64,000 nucleotides of DNA from Hanleya hanleyi (taxonomy: Eukaryota; Mollusca; Polyplacophora; Lepidopleurida; Hanleyidae): the NCBI GenBank assembly GCA_036873755.1, contig JAVTVY010045494.1, positions 1-64,000 on the forward strand, written 5' to 3'. The notes below the pieces were generated by a model. It was not told the DNA's origin. It worked only from the letters and a program-made list of their open reading frames with translations, and ran no database searches. The translations under genes were made by a program, and so were the position numbers. Shown in pieces: positions 1 to 11,339 of this stretch. Numbering within the stretch: position 1 is the first letter of the stretch; the number at the start of each line of letters is the position of its first letter.

Positions 1-318
1 CGGGTTCAAAAAAACAAACTGTAGGCTATACTCATCTGAAAAGCCAGAAACGTTTCGATCAAGCCATGATTAGACGATGTAGAATCGAACATCCACGATT
101 AACTCACGAACATTTACTAAACAAAGAGCCGCCCCCAAGGTGTATTGCATGACACGAAGTTCTCACGGTGAAACGTACTCTAATAGACTGTATTGATTTT
201 AAGATTGCAAGAGATACTTCTTATCGAGCAGCTACGCTGGAAGATATTTTAAGCTGAGTAAAAGAATATTGTATTTTAGATTATTTGAGAGAGATCGGTT
301 TGTTGTGCAAATTTTAAT
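1..318 (+). pseudogene. 3' end of a LINE (jockey-like) reverse transcriptase ORF
   Basis: From about base 67 the plus strand reads as the C-terminal tail typical of jockey/CR1-like non-LTR retrotransposon proteins. It contains RxRIxHxRLTHEHLL, then a proline-rich PPPRC, then LTVKRTLIDCIDF and ARDTSYR, ending in ILDYLREIGLL. In this family the region follows the reverse transcriptase domain and holds a Cys/His cluster; here the expected second cysteine is lost. Two in-frame stops, one after PPPRCIA and one after LEDILS, show that the copy is dead. The element must start left of the window. The family assignment rests on recognised motifs, not on a search. Confidence 0.75.
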
Positions 319-2719
319 GTTTGTACCTGTTTTAACGCGTTAGTTTACTGAGTTATTAACTTGAATACTTAGAATTTTGTATGATCGTCGCTATATAGCT
401 GAAATATTGCTGAACGCGACTTTACATTTAACTCTCTCTCTCATTCTTTTCCTAGTTTGCAAACTTATACTTATAGTGTAAACAATATTGTGTTAAACGT
501 CACCACATCTTGTGTTGATGCTATTTACAGTACCAAAAATCACGTTGAAAACTATCAATTTGTGTTTATTTTTATGCCAAAAATGTGTCAGAATAAACAT
601 CGGTAATTGAACACTGTTTTCGAGGTAATTTCAGGTGCTATGAAACTTCAACACAAATTGTTGCAACTGGCAATATTTTTAACACTGTACCGATGATCGG
701 TTTTGTCTATTTCTGTTTCCAGTTCACGCACGTGCGCCATCCAGTCAAAACAAACTGGTCACATGATTGCAGTTATCATATGATAACTTCAAGCATGTGA
801 TTGAACATATCTTTGGTTATGTGGATTTATCAAAAGACTAGGATCAAAGTACCGACACCGTATCGATGCGCTAAGTAGTAGTGATGGCTAATAATTTCAG
901 TCATCTGCAGGGATAAAGTATAATTAGTAGTAGCTAAATTATCTTAGTAGTGATGGCACATAGTAGATCAAATATACGTATAATACCTAAATCTAGACAT
1001 AGCAGAATATACAAAGGAGAAATATGATGCAAAATAAACAGGTCGGTGCAATCGTAATAAGTATGAATGTACAGAATTATGTATACTGGCAAGAATGGTA
1101 TGGATCTGATTTCCCCAATTTACATATGCACTGAACCTTCGGTGGATTTAACTATTACACGTCAATCAAGCCAACATGGTCGCTTCGAATACTTACCCGA
1201 TTCAGTTTAAAAGATATCACATGAGTGCAGATACAGAGGTTTTCATAGCAGCTTTCCATGGAGACTGAACTACGGTTGCAGAACCACTCCTCTCGAATAT
1301 CATCGGGTTGTGATAATGGCGGGATAGGAGGCAGGTCGAATGTTATCTTTCGCTAGGCTAAGGATGGTTAATAAAATCTGAATGGAATAGATGTTCTATT
1401 CTATTTATACTCTTGGAAACTACATGGGAGTATACCCTCATTCTGGATACATACCCTCATTCCGGGTATATGTAGAGTTTGGCGGCCGAATTTACTCGCA
1501 TCTTCGGATGGTTGGACTAGGCCCACTTATGGTGTTGCGTAGATCATTGTCACATAGCTTTACATCGGAAGATTTCATTGTATACTGTACAAGTTCTTGA
1601 TCCACCAACGTTGATTTCTTCTCTCTCCAGAACATGGAGGACGTGAAGAACTGCTATGTGTCAGATAATCCAAACACAATACAAGGAACATCAGCAAAGC
1701 TTAAGGCAGGACGGAAAGACAATACAGTTGAATGTCTTCTGCTGTTAGTGCCTTATTATTCATGGGACACTATATTTCACAGTTTTCGCGATAATGGATT
1801 TTCCACGAATGTCAATTCCTGTAAATGTATCTTTCATTTAGTAGATATATAGCATTACATACAGTAGCACAGCGCTAAAAACAGTAGCAAGATATTTTGA
1901 TAGAAACTCTGTTCCATTCCGCTTTCTGCAGAGCTCTGTTGTTGTTGTTCCTCCCACACCTTATGACAATCGGTGTCGTTGATATTACAATAAATGTTTT
2001 ATTACGCTTTCAGGACGGATTAGAATGAGTTGTTTCATCTGAGAAATTTATCAACAATGAACTGGTAATATTATCGTCAGCAGATATCGAAACTCGCAGA
2101 GGTGAATTTGTGATTTTGGCAGGTAATAACGACTAAACTTGGCACGGTAATAGTTGTTCCCTGTTCTACTAAATCATTGAAATCTCTGATTGATTAAGAT
2201 ACTCCAGTGATAAAAACACAATGGTTTTCGGGCAGTCGACTGGCCGTAAATACCCATCACCAAATATTTTCATTAACATGTTTGTTAAATTAACCACTGG
2301 TTTCTTGGTCGATCGACGCTTAAAGCGAAAGATAATCCCCACGAATAATCGTGAATCGCCATCAGAACACAACTGATGGGATATTTATATTGGGGCATTG
2401 TAACGACTCCATACTCTATAGTGAATGTCCAATTCACGGTGCATATACATACCACTGATGATAATTTCGCCACTATAATGTGTTTATACAGACAACATAA
2501 TAAATGAACTAGGATATTACAGTCATACAAGGATACGTTGTCAAGGACGGGTGTGAAATGAGCTTTCCTTGAAGGAAGACCTTCAACGGGGTAATAGTCG
2601 GGGTGGTTGTACTTCCGGTTATCATTGTTGTTAAAATCCGAGGCTGTCGAAAGATAAACAAAACATTAAACACAAACATCTCGAAAATCGAAAGAACTTT
2701 TTTGTACTACAGTTTAGCA
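319..2719. other. Intergenic DNA, no gene recognised
   Basis: This is AT-rich unique-looking sequence with only short random open frames. A small direct duplication lies at about 1430-1470, where ATACCCTCATTC is repeated with one change. No splice-bounded coding exon, RNA gene or transposon terminus was recognised. Confidence 0.5.
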
Positions 2720-3130
2720 TAAATTCCAAATATGCATAAAAGAAATAAAACACACTCACACACATTACACGATGGTTTCCTGCAAGAGAGAAGCCGTCAG
2801 CAGCGGTAAATGATTATAGCAAGATATAACGATCTTATTCACATAAAATCTTTATCTCTGACCACTATTATTTATCGAAATCAATTTCCAAGTCGTGTTA
2901 TATGTATGATGTAGGGTTATGTTCTGGTCGGTAATGAGATTGGAATTCCTCGGTTCTCTATATTTTGGTGCCTTCATCAAGAGTATTTTTCAGTAATGTT
3001 GCACAATATATCAAGGTTAACAGTCACAATATGTTTACATGATTTATAGATGACGGTCGACGACTCGCTGTCATACGCATAGGCACCGGACGTGTATTCG
3101 TTTCAGTCAAATGCTTTAAAGATGCTGAAC
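2720..3130 (-). pseudogene. Decayed fragments of the CxC-type Penelope-like element
   Basis: Two stretches match the minus-strand retroelement at 57-59.7 kb by eye. Bases 2940-3130 correspond to 59075-59270: the minus strand still reads KHIVTVNLDI where the better copy reads KHIVTGDLDV, and the CxC cysteines just upstream are replaced. Bases 2765-2815 match the 3' region near 57300 (TTTCCTGCAAGAGAGAAG). The reading frame is broken by stops. The intervening coding part is missing, so this is an internally deleted or rearranged relic. Confidence 0.6.
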
Positions 3131-3177
3131 CCTCCTGCATACTCTTTTGCATACCCTCTAGAACTTGTCTTCATATT

Positions 3178-3642
3178 GCATATATTTCTTGAAAGCACAT
3201 TTCTTGAGGATTCCAAATATATAAGCTTGTTCACTGTATACCTGTATGTTTTGAAGATATTTGAATTTTAAATAAATTTAATTTAAAATTTAATATTCAA
3301 AAAAGTATTCAACTTATCGTAACTTACTTCATCATTTCCTTTAGAAGACAACTCCAACAGGAAATCTGTGCCTCAGTTTTATTAATTTTGATCTAGTTCT
3401 CATTCTATTGACATTTAATGAAATATTTCTCCATAGAATCGAAAATGCCTGTTGGAGTTGTCTTCTACAGGAAATGATGTAAGTTACGAAAAGTTGAATA
3501 CATTTTTTAAAAAGAAGTCTCATTTTTCTAAAATTATTTTGTTTAAACTTGAATATCTTCAAAACCTATAAATTTATAGTGAACAAATTTATATATTTGG
3601 AATCCATAAGAAGTGAGCTTTCAACGAATATACATATTATCA
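3178..3642. repeat. Foldback (long inverted repeat) element
   Basis: Bases 3178-3365 and 3425-3642 are imperfect reverse complements, separated by about 60 bp. Shared blocks include GGATTCCAAATATATAA near the outside and GAAGACAACTCCAACAGG near the loop. The whole would fold into a hairpin with arms of about 190 bp. It has no coding content. It is probably a MITE; target-site duplications were not resolved. Confidence 0.7.
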
Positions 3643-3749
3643 CAGCTATAAGGCATACTAATTTAATGGCTTTGAAGTAATTAGGGTTTCAAGCCATTGA
3701 CTGAACAGAATCTCATCATATACAGAAAATCATTACAACGCAACACATA

Positions 3750-3940
3750 AAGGTGATGGAAAACGACGCTGACGTACTGACCAGAAGTCATATGACCCCG
3801 CAGGCCAATCTTTTGACTGCATATCTAAGAAAACATCACAAAAACCCAAATGATCTCTGTGATGATTCGTATCTCAGCGTTTTATTGCAGATGTTTGTGC
3901 GAACCTTTCGGTCATTGTCCTCTAGGACAACATAAGATTA
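3750..3940 (-). repeat. Dispersed repeat copy (LGAV/HMN/SVTEI family)
   Basis: This is a diverged copy of a repeat seen at least a dozen times in the window. Recognisable blocks are CATATGACCCC, then GATGATTCGTATCTCAGCG followed by TTTTATTGCAGATG. It is likely derived from the 3' region of the Penelope-like element at 57-59.7 kb. It is not coding here. Confidence 0.5.
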
Positions 3941-4498
3941 AGTTCCGGGGTGCTGTGACCATGACCATGAATATTCATCTTGATATTGATAGTGTAATCA
4001 TCAAATGCCAAACACATATGTTATACAAGTGAATTGACGAGTACGCTACCAAGTTATTGTGCCAACAAGAATTCGTGATGCTCACGCGCACAGACAGGCA
4101 GCGATTCTATATCCCCAGATCAGAGTCCAGGTGAGGATAACTTTGACATTTGATTATTGACCTCCATAACGTGAAAGCCATTTGCTCAATATATCTTCTG
4201 TGAACATTTGAAGTGGATTCACTGAATGATTTCCAAGTTTTCGTGCTCACAGAATGTGTGACTCACACGCATACTCAAAACCCAGTCAAGCAGAAACAAA
4301 CATCGGCGGAGAATCATATATTTGGACGGGACAGATTTCATAAATAAAGCAGTATTCATATCTGTGAGAGAACTAAATAACATGGAATTTCAATGAGATT
4401 CCCTGGTTGAGAAAAAAAAAGTACACTTCGTGTGCAAATTTTTTTCAAATAATATCCATAGACTCGAAAGTACGGCAGTATATAGTACGTATCTCCAT
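3941..4498. other. Intergenic DNA, nothing recognised
   Basis: No exon, RNA gene or repeat terminus was recognised between the dispersed repeat copy and the foldback element that starts at 4499. Confidence 0.4.
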
Positions 4499-5504
4499 TA
4501 TGATTGCTGAGGTGGGGAATTTAGGTAGGGATGGCGTCACCTTCGGTTGTAGTCAATTCTATTTCTTGTAACTCCCGCTTGAGGTTACTTCCGGATCGAG
4601 GTCAATTTAGGTTGTGGTCACTTCCGGTGTGAGATCACTTGCGGTAACGTAACTGGCTGGATGGATGATAAAATAGTATTACAGAATTCTCGTAGAATGC
4701 GGAAAAAATCGACCACCCAGTCGAATGGGTGTAGGGGAATATACCTGATTGAAGCGATATGCGAAAGGTGGAAAAAATCTGGCGACTTAAAAACAACCAT
4801 ATGACTCTGCAAGAAAGTTTCCCTCGGCACCTCACATTCAGAACCGAGAATACAGTGGATTCTCGGACGTAGCCTTAGTATCGCAGCCGCTCTTTTATTG
4901 TAGATGTTCGTGTGAAGACTATGAAGTTTCCACACGGCTACCAGCACCGCCGTAAACGAAATTAGATAAGCGAAATTAGATACGCTAGGTCGGGAGCTGT
5001 GATGACTGATCAGCTCAAACAAATAAATCATCCGAGCCAAAAGGGTCGTGTTGGGTCTCGTATAAAAGCTCTCGTGGTGTAGACTACGACGGATGTGGTT
5101 TAGCGGGGGTTACGTGATGGAGCGCAGTCGAGTAGTCGAGAAAGATAGAACTTTGGGGGCTCCCAGGGGCGTGTTTTGGTGATATCGAGACCCTGCTTGG
5201 TCAAAATTGGTCATGCAGGGTGTCCAACATACACAACCCATTTGTCCCAGGTATAGTCCACCTAGAAACACTTGACTGGGGTAAATATTTGTTGTTGTAA
5301 AGTCCGTTTTTTGCAAGAGTTGCGGAATCGTATTTTAGCATCCACCCCGACAGTCACGTGACCGGAATTGACCTTGTACATGAAATGACCTCAACAGGAA
5401 GTGATCTGAACTGGAAGTGACCTCATCCGGTTGAGACCTCGAACCGGAAGTGACCGTAACCGGAAGTGACGCCATCCCATCTCAATTCCCCAACCTCCAT
5501 CATA
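4499..5504. mobile_element. Foldback DNA element with CCGGAAGTGACC minisatellite arms
   Basis: The left end (TATGATTGCTGAGG, then GGGGAATT and GGATGGCGTCAC) is the imperfect reverse complement of the right end at 5460-5504, which ends in CCATCATA. Both arms continue as degenerate repeats of CCGGAAGTGACC, about 130 bp each. The interior carries a dispersed-repeat copy (4780-5040) and unique sequence. No clear target-site duplication was seen. The TATGATGG-type terminus is shared with other foldback elements in this window. Confidence 0.6.
4780..5040 (-). repeat. Dispersed repeat copy inside a foldback element
   Basis: Matches the repeat unit of the 49.5-51.5 kb array: AACCATATGACTC, then GAGAATAC with TGGATTCTCGGA, then TTTTATTGTAGATG, and finally GAGCTGTGATGACTGATCAGC. 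The copy is diverged and non-coding, although the minus strand keeps a 140-codon open frame, probably by chance. It lies within the element at 4499-5504, implying nested insertion or capture. Confidence 0.6.
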
Positions 5505-5686
5505 AGGGATTTACGCTTGATATGCTACTCTCGAACATGGAAGAGTAAGTTTGGGGGTTTCCGTCAGATAGTGAAACTTTGGCTGTTGATGGTAAAAAAA
5601 TTCAAGTTGAACAATCCATTTTCATGGTACTTGAATGGTGCTTGGCATTTGAATGGTACATCGAGTGATTTCCTCGAAATAAAGGT

Positions 5687-5692
5687 AAAGAT
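5687..5692. repeat. Left 6-bp target-site duplication (AAAGAT)
   Basis: AAAGAT directly precedes the left terminus TATGGTGTTC at 5693. The same hexamer directly follows the right terminus at 7567-7572. Confidence 0.65.
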
Positions 5693-6207
5693 TATGGTGT
5701 TCTATCTGGGCCAAGTTTGCGTCGCGTGGCGACTTTTAGAAACTCGCCACTCGCCACGCGCCGTGGACCTCTCCGGCGCGCGACGACTGGCGACTTTCTG
5801 CTATCTCTTAACCTGCAAAAACTCGCCAGTCGCCACCCGCCGTAAAACACGGCGAGTTTCGCTCTATCTCTTAACCTGGAAAAACTCGCCGCGCGCCACT
5901 CGCCGGATGAACCACGGCGCACGGCGACTGGCGACTTTTGACTGTAGTGAAACTCGCCACTCGCCACGCGCCGTGGACATCTCCGGCGCGCGGCGACTGG
6001 CGACTTTCTGCTATCTCTTAACCTGCAAAAACTCGCCAGTCGCCACCCGCCGTAAAACACGGCGAGTTTCGCTCTATCTCTTAACCTGGAAAACTCGCCG
6101 CGCGCCACTCGCCGGACAAACCACGGCGCGCGGCGACTGGCGACTTTTGACTTCTGAATTCTCAGGACTTTTTCTCAAGTGCGCATGCCCGAGGAGCATC
6201 AATTATG
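5693..6207 (+). repeat. Left inverted-repeat arm of the foldback transposon
   Basis: Contains two direct units, about 5740-5949 and 5950-6150, each with ACTCGCCACTCGCCACGCG, CTATCTCTTAACCTG and CCGTAAAACACGGCGAG. The last of these is itself a short palindrome. The arm ends near GCATCAATTAT. Confidence 0.8.
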
Positions 6208-7051
6208 CAGTTCCAATATCATAAATCACAGTCGCGATCTCATAGAATTTGAGGAAGTAAAAGAAATATGGAAACTGTTGAAAGAAATACGTCTTTTCAT
6301 CTTTAAAAATAGGGTGTTGATAGTTTGTAGGGTTTGTGATACAGGAAATATCAACCCAACAAAGAGCCGCTCTATGGATTAAAACAGCAATAAAGGATCT
6401 CTTATACAAAGATATCACCCGTTTTTCACATAAAACTTACGAAGAGAGAAATTCAATCATCCAGAGAAAATGTTAGCATTTTTTCTTACTTTTTTAATCA
6501 ATATGACGATGACGCTCTAATCGCTTTCTTAATATTTCATACAGCATATTAGTTGACGTTGCTTTTATCTTGTAAAACAAAATTCCCGCGTCGAGTGCTT
6601 TATTGTATCTTAAATAAGGAACAATTTCAAAGCGATTCATTCTGAATTGAAAACGATATGCTGTTTTATAAATATATATAGGCACTTATATAAAAAAAAG
6701 ACTAAAAAAACGATTGAAAATGTTGTCTTAGTGTTAACTTTTTAAAATATGCCAGCCGATAATAACGAGAGTATGCAAGTTCTGCACAGAAACGGATAAC
6801 GAGTATTTTAATAAAACAATATCTGCACATTTGACAAAATTAGATTGCCCTATATGCGTATTGCATTAAAAAGAACTTGTTTCAAAAAACAACTATATTA
6901 ATTATTACAGATAGCTTACATCTTCAAAATTAGTCACATAGCATCAGATGTAGCTGGAGAGTTCATTCCTTAGAAGTTATGTATTTTTATGCACGAGGAA
7001 GAGATTTAAAATTAAATTAAATGACAGCATGTTTCAAACAAAATATTCCGA

Positions 7052-7566
7052 TAATTGATGCTCCCCGGGCATGCGCACTTGAGAAAAAGTCCTGAGAATT
7101 CCAGAAGTCAAAAGTCGCCAGTCGCCGCGCGCCGTGGTTCATCCGGCGAGTGGCGCGCGGCGAGTTTTTCCAGGTTAAGAGATAGAGCGAAACTCGCCGT
7201 GTTTTACGGCGGGTGGCGACTGGCGAGTTTTTGCAGGTTAAGAGATAGCAGAAAGTCGCCAGTCGCCGCGCGCCGGAGAGGTCCACGGCGTGTGGCGAGT
7301 GGCGAGTTTCACTACAGTCAAAAGTCGCCAGTCGCCGTGCGCCGTGGTTCATCCGGCGAGTGGCGCGCGGCGAGTTTTTCCAGGTTAAGAGATAAAGCGA
7401 AACTCGCCGTGTTTTACGGCGGGTGGCGACTGGCGAGTTTTTGCAGGTTAAGAGATAGCAGAAAGTCGCCAGTCGCCGCGCGCCGGAGAGGTCCACGGCG
7501 CGTGGCGAGTGGCGAGTTTCTAAAAGTCGCCACGCGACGCAAACTTGGCCCAAATAGAACACCATA
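7052..7566 (-). repeat. Right inverted-repeat arm of the foldback transposon
   Basis: Reverse complement of 5693-6207 with only a few mismatches, one of them in the GAGGAGC/GGGGAGC block near the inner edge. The closeness of the two arms implies recent insertion or arm homogenisation. Confidence 0.8.
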
Positions 7567-7572
7567 AAAGAT
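7567..7572. repeat. Right 6-bp target-site duplication (AAAGAT)
   Basis: AAAGAT follows the right terminus ACCATA at 7566 and matches the hexamer at 5687-5692. Confidence 0.65.
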
Positions 7573-7595
7573 ACATCAAAAGAAATAATACTAAC

Positions 7596-7740
7596 CAATG
7601 AAATAGGTCTCGTCAGCGATTTCTTCGGTATAGTTTTCCACTCTGTCGTATCGCACACTTCGCAGATCATCCACGTGAATGTTGTGGGCACCGCTTGTGT
7701 AAATTGGTATACCGTTATTGACTAAGATGGGGTTTAGTAA
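7596..7740 (-). CDS. Laccase-like multicopper oxidase, downstream exon
   Basis: This 145-bp exon has a strong acceptor on the minus strand (TTTTTTCCCTTAG ending at 7741) and a donor GTTAGT starting at 7595. It encodes about 48 residues beginning LLNPILVNNGIP and ending DETYFIG. It begins in phase 0, exactly where the exon at 10136-10314 leaves off, and ends in phase 1. The position after a cupredoxin-2 exon and the LNP start resemble the inter-domain region of animal laccases, although this segment is weakly conserved. The next exon, which should carry copper motifs HPxHLHG and HCH, was not found downstream to base 1. A foldback transposon begins about 30 bp beyond the donor. Confidence 0.65.
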
Positions 7741-9399
7741 CTAAGGGAAAAAAGATTCGAAATTATATTCAGAATATCGTGGTTTAGTTGCCCTGCTGCA
7801 GTTACCCTGTTTGCAATTATCCATTTCTACGTTGAATAATATCGAAAACCATAACATTAAAATATTTATCGAACCCAAAACATATGTATCATTTAAGGAT
7901 TGATTGTGAATCCGCGAGGAGGATCATATATATTTTGCACAGTGGTTTTCAAATTCATTCCCCAATGAACGTCAAAAATCACAGTCAATCCTAACAATTA
8001 AAGGTTTTTAGGCTGCGATACACCCCAAGTCGCCCAGGCCATTAGAGTTAATAAAACTTGCTTCAACCATCCTCATATGAGAAAAGGTACAACAACACCG
8101 AGCAATACCTTGTTTAGTGACGCTGGTTCTTAAGCTTACTGTTCTGTATGTACCATATCTAAACCGCATTTTAGTGAACTTTTCTAGGTTTTGGTGGAAG
8201 CAAATATTACTAAAGCAAATCACTGTATCTCCAATGAAGAGAGCATGCCGTTATAGCGTAATTAGGGGGAAAAAACTGTGCACCAGGGAACTTCCAGTAA
8301 GTATCAAAGGCTCTCAAAATTAGTTTAAATAATTAATTAGTGAATTATCTGGGATATTAACTATATAATGTATACAAGAGCTATCGGCCATATGTAGAAA
8401 GTGTACATGTAGACATATTCCCGTTAAATATAGATGTCAAACAAATAATCTGAAATAGTATCTCAATCTACCATCTGAAATAATTGCAGGGACCGTGATC
8501 ATCATCTACCAGAACTCGCAATGCGAGCTCCGAAAACGCGAAACCCTGTTAGGATGTCCATTCCTTCTACCCTGCTTTGTGTTGCCTCGTTTATGACGTT
8601 AACAGCTGAAATGTCGAGAGCTACGTATCCCACTCAATGTAAAAGACTGAAAAGGGACAGATTTAAACCAATGAAATTGTTGAAATTAATTTGTCGGGTC
8701 CCTGCGAGTATTTTAAGGCATTTAAGGCCGGGTAAAGGCATTTCACACGGAAAGCCGGTAGTTATATCATAAGAAGGATGGCCCCCAGATGATCTTGCAA
8801 AATCAGGTCATATTTCTAACCAAATTTTCCATCTGGTTTCGCTAAATTAGACCCCTTTTGCCTAGATTTTTCGCATAAATTCAAATAATATTAAAAACTA
8901 GAAAGTCTGTCATAATTCTTTCCTGTCAATAAATACGTTATCACTCTTATAGGCACGGCAAAACATTTACGGTGGGGAGGTCACCAAGGTCATAAGAAAA
9001 ACAAAACATGGCAGCCTCCACGAGATTAATGTAAACAGTTGTGAGTGATCGAGTAAATGAGCAAAAATACTAACATAAAGGCTGTTGTAGCTAATTTTCC
9101 TAATACCGTCGGAAATCAGAAGTATCGTATTTTCACGGACGAATGCTGGATGGTAGGTAGTTACAAATGGTTACACCTGCAAATTTTGCTGTGCCAGTTA
9201 TTCATGCGCAATCAAATATTTCGAAGAATACTTATTATGCAAAATAAGCACTTTGCACATTCCCCATTCAAACTCCGTCGTCCATAATTTTTTAGAGATT
9301 TTTCTTATTTAGAATGACATTAAACACAGAAAGGTTTTTGAAGTTGAACACATGTATATATGACTATTATCCAGTTGCAGGGAATCTCTACTTGGTTAG
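7741..9399. other. Intron of the laccase-like gene, no further exon recognised
   Basis: The phase match of the flanking exons means no extra exon is required here. A plus-strand open frame at about 8490-8772, preceded by an AG, encodes 94 residues with no recognisable motif and is probably chance. Confidence 0.45.
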
Positions 9400-9908
9400 T
9401 ATGGTGGCTGATATATGCCATGTCGTATCACGGTACTATCGCCCTATTTTCACTACAGCTATGGTACGATGCGATGGCACGATGCGATGGTACCATGCAA
9501 TGGCACGATGCGATGGTACGATACGATGGTACGATGGCACGATGCGATGATACGATGGCACGATACTATGGTACGATGGCACGATGCGATGATACGATGG
9601 CGCGATACGATGGTACGATGGAAATTCCTCCATCGTACCATCTTACCATCGCATCGTACCATCTTACCATCGTATCATCGTGCCATCGTACCATCACGTT
9701 TCGGAAGAGTTGATCAAGTCGCTTGATCAAAAGAAAGTCATGCGTAAATAAATGATATTAATTGATTTTTAACTGTTTTCATCGTGCTCTCGTGTTATGT
9801 TTGAATGCACACCGTGATTTCATCGTACAATCGTATCATCGTACCATCGTACCATCGCTCCAGTAAAAATAGTGCGATAGTACGACATGGCAGATGTCAG
9901 CCACCATA
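9400..9908. mobile_element. Foldback element with CGATGGTA minisatellite arms
   Basis: The left end TATGGTGGCTGATATATGCC is nearly the reverse complement of the right end (9881-9908). Inside, the left arm is an array of ACGATGGTACGATGGC-type units (about 9464-9620). It switches abruptly to the reverse complement at about 9625, with more inverted units at 9820-9857. There is no protein-coding content: the several overlapping open frames on both strands are products of the minisatellite. It lies in the intron between laccase-like exons. The target duplication is unclear (TTAG on both sides, offset by one base). Confidence 0.7.
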
Positions 9909-10135
9909 TTTAGGGACTCCTGGGAGTTTTTATATGAAACAGCCACATGCAATGTTTGCCTAATACAGAGGAAGAATACAAGTGGTCAACCTTCATCCGT
10001 TTGGCAATATCACTAGCTTTATCTACACTTCAGTAGATTCCAAACGTAAGGACGGTCTAACATTACAGATGTGATTATGGTATTATGGACGTAGGCTTCT
10101 GGGAGCCTAGATGTACATTATTTATACCGGCTTAC

Positions 10136-10314
10136 CCTGACACCGTCAGTTTGTACAGTAGTGTTGATCTCCGGGTAAGTATCACTGGATCCATTATAAT
10201 GCAGTATGGCATACACGTTGTCCTTGGGTAAAAGACAATCTGATAAACCCCATGCCCGTATCACATAGTTGTCTACATCCTGGTTAGCCGACAGTACAAA
10301 ATCGTAACGTTCAC
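10136..10314 (-). CDS. Laccase-like multicopper oxidase, cupredoxin-2 exon
   Basis: This 179-bp exon lies between acceptor CCACAG and donor GTAAGC. It encodes about 60 residues starting GERYDFVLSANQD, then YVIRAWGLSDC, then a region with NGSSD and ending TDGVR. GERYDF(V/I)xxAN is a hallmark of the second cupredoxin domain of laccases and related multicopper oxidases. The first glycine is completed across the splice with the exon at 10840-11333 (phase 1), giving IQPGERYDF. NYT/NGS/NTT-type sites suggest an N-glycosylated secreted protein. No frameshift or stop is seen. Confidence 0.85.
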
Positions 10315-10839
10315 CTGTGGAATATATTGCAGATTAAAGATGGTGTGTGACGTGCTTGTGTGTTTGCGGCGCAAATTACCTTGGGTGGTATCTCTCGATT
10401 ATCGTTAAAAGTAAGGTCATAACTGCTTGTCTGGAGCATCGGTGTTACGAAACATGAGTATGGACGATGCGCATGCGTATGATATGGCAGGTAATTGGTC
10501 TACGTTTGCATTAATATCGAACGACTGAATGACATAATCGGCCTCAGACCTAATAACTAGCCTGTATCTTTCATCCGTATGCATGTTTCAGAACAGTTAA
10601 TACATGTTTTATTACCGAGTTATAAAATTCTTCAGGGTTTCAAAATTTATCTGTAGATGGTTCGGAAGTAAGACACGCGATACTGTACTAAATATTGTTG
10701 GAGCACTGCTAGGTAGTTTTTTGGTTGTCGTATTTAATGGATTATCTTCAACAATAAACAAAGAACTTTTCAAAATTAACAGACTGGGATTCGAACGTAA
10801 AAGCCAAAATTTTGACTGCAGTATACGGATGAATGTTAC

Positions 10840-11333
10840 CTGGCTGAATGATTAAAGTCTCCACTATCGTTGGCTGAACAGGCATCCCGTCTGTGGCAAT
10901 GATAATCAACTCATGGGCATCGATGGCTAATTTCAGGGGACATACTCCAGACGCTCCAATTAAACGGAATCGGTATGTCTCGTTGTACTCTACATTGAAC
11001 ACCTCCAGGGGTGTCTGGGTAGGTGGCAAAGTCTTGTTGTATTTGTCCGTGACTTCAAATTTCCTCGCGCGCCCATTTACCAATCCGGAGATTGGAGCAG
11101 TTACGTCGAAGATATTATGCATCAAATCAACATAGCGCGTGATAGATGTGACCGGGAGCCAATCATTGAGCACCACTATGTGATCGGAGTCATCCACATC
11201 ATACAGAAGACCATTCGGGTCTATATCTTTAGGCGTACGAACGATGAATGCCCCAAGTAAGCCATCGGATATTTGTATCCCTGAGTGAGAGTGATACCAG
11301 TGCGTGCCCGCCGGTTTAGCCTTGAATTCGTAC
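10840..11333 (-). CDS. Laccase-like multicopper oxidase, exon with copper motif L2
   Basis: This 494-bp exon runs from acceptor TTGACAAG (exon starts at 11333) to donor GTAACA after 10840. It encodes about 165 residues starting YEFKAKPAGTHWYHSHSGIQ. HWYHSHSG is copper-ligand motif L2 of the trinuclear centre. LLGAFIVRTPKD and the DHIVVLNDWLP block close cupredoxin domain 1 and open domain 2. VNGRARKFEV, then YRFRLIGASGVCPLKLAIDAHELIIIATDG, match the domain-2 core. Known relatives oxidise phenols and similar substrates; molluscan ones are secreted, and the substrate cannot be told here. The preceding exon (HWHG motif L1) ends in phase 2 and was not found. The chain is intact, so this is probably a live gene. 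Confidence 0.93.
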
Positions 11334-11339
11334 CTTGTC

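Larger units (their letters stand above)
5693..7566. mobile_element. Foldback DNA transposon, 515-bp terminal inverted repeats, AAAGAT target duplication
   Basis: The 1874-bp element begins TATGGTGTTCTATCTGGG and ends with its near-exact reverse complement. The inverted repeats run about 515 bp (5693-6207 and 7052-7566). Each arm contains two tandem units of about 205 bp built from GGCGACTGGCGACTTT-type motifs. The central 845 bp is AT-rich with no transposase, so the element is non-autonomous. A perfect AAAGAT duplication flanks it. It lies in an intron of the laccase-like gene, about 30 bp downstream of the 7596-7740 exon. Long open frames across the arms are by-products of the GC-rich repeat. 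The superfamily is not identified. Confidence 0.85.

Noticed and set aside
5500..5690. Possible next laccase-like exon on the minus strand (TINSQSFTI resembling QINNISF)
   Set aside because: Similarity is too short, an in-frame stop follows at once, and no copper motif or clean splice pair is present.
5466..6224. 252-codon plus-strand open frame, and matching long frames at 7017-7691 and 7055-7567
   Set aside because: They translate the GC-rich inverted-repeat arms of the foldback transposon; the same pseudo-peptide appears in both arms and both strands.
9314..9726. Overlapping open frames with DGTMARCD and HRIVPSY repeats
   Set aside because: Products of the CGATGGTA minisatellite in a foldback element, open in several frames on both strands.
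10604..11135. Plus-strand frames over the laccase-like exon
   Set aside because: Antisense shadows; the minus strand has splice sites and copper-ligand motifs.
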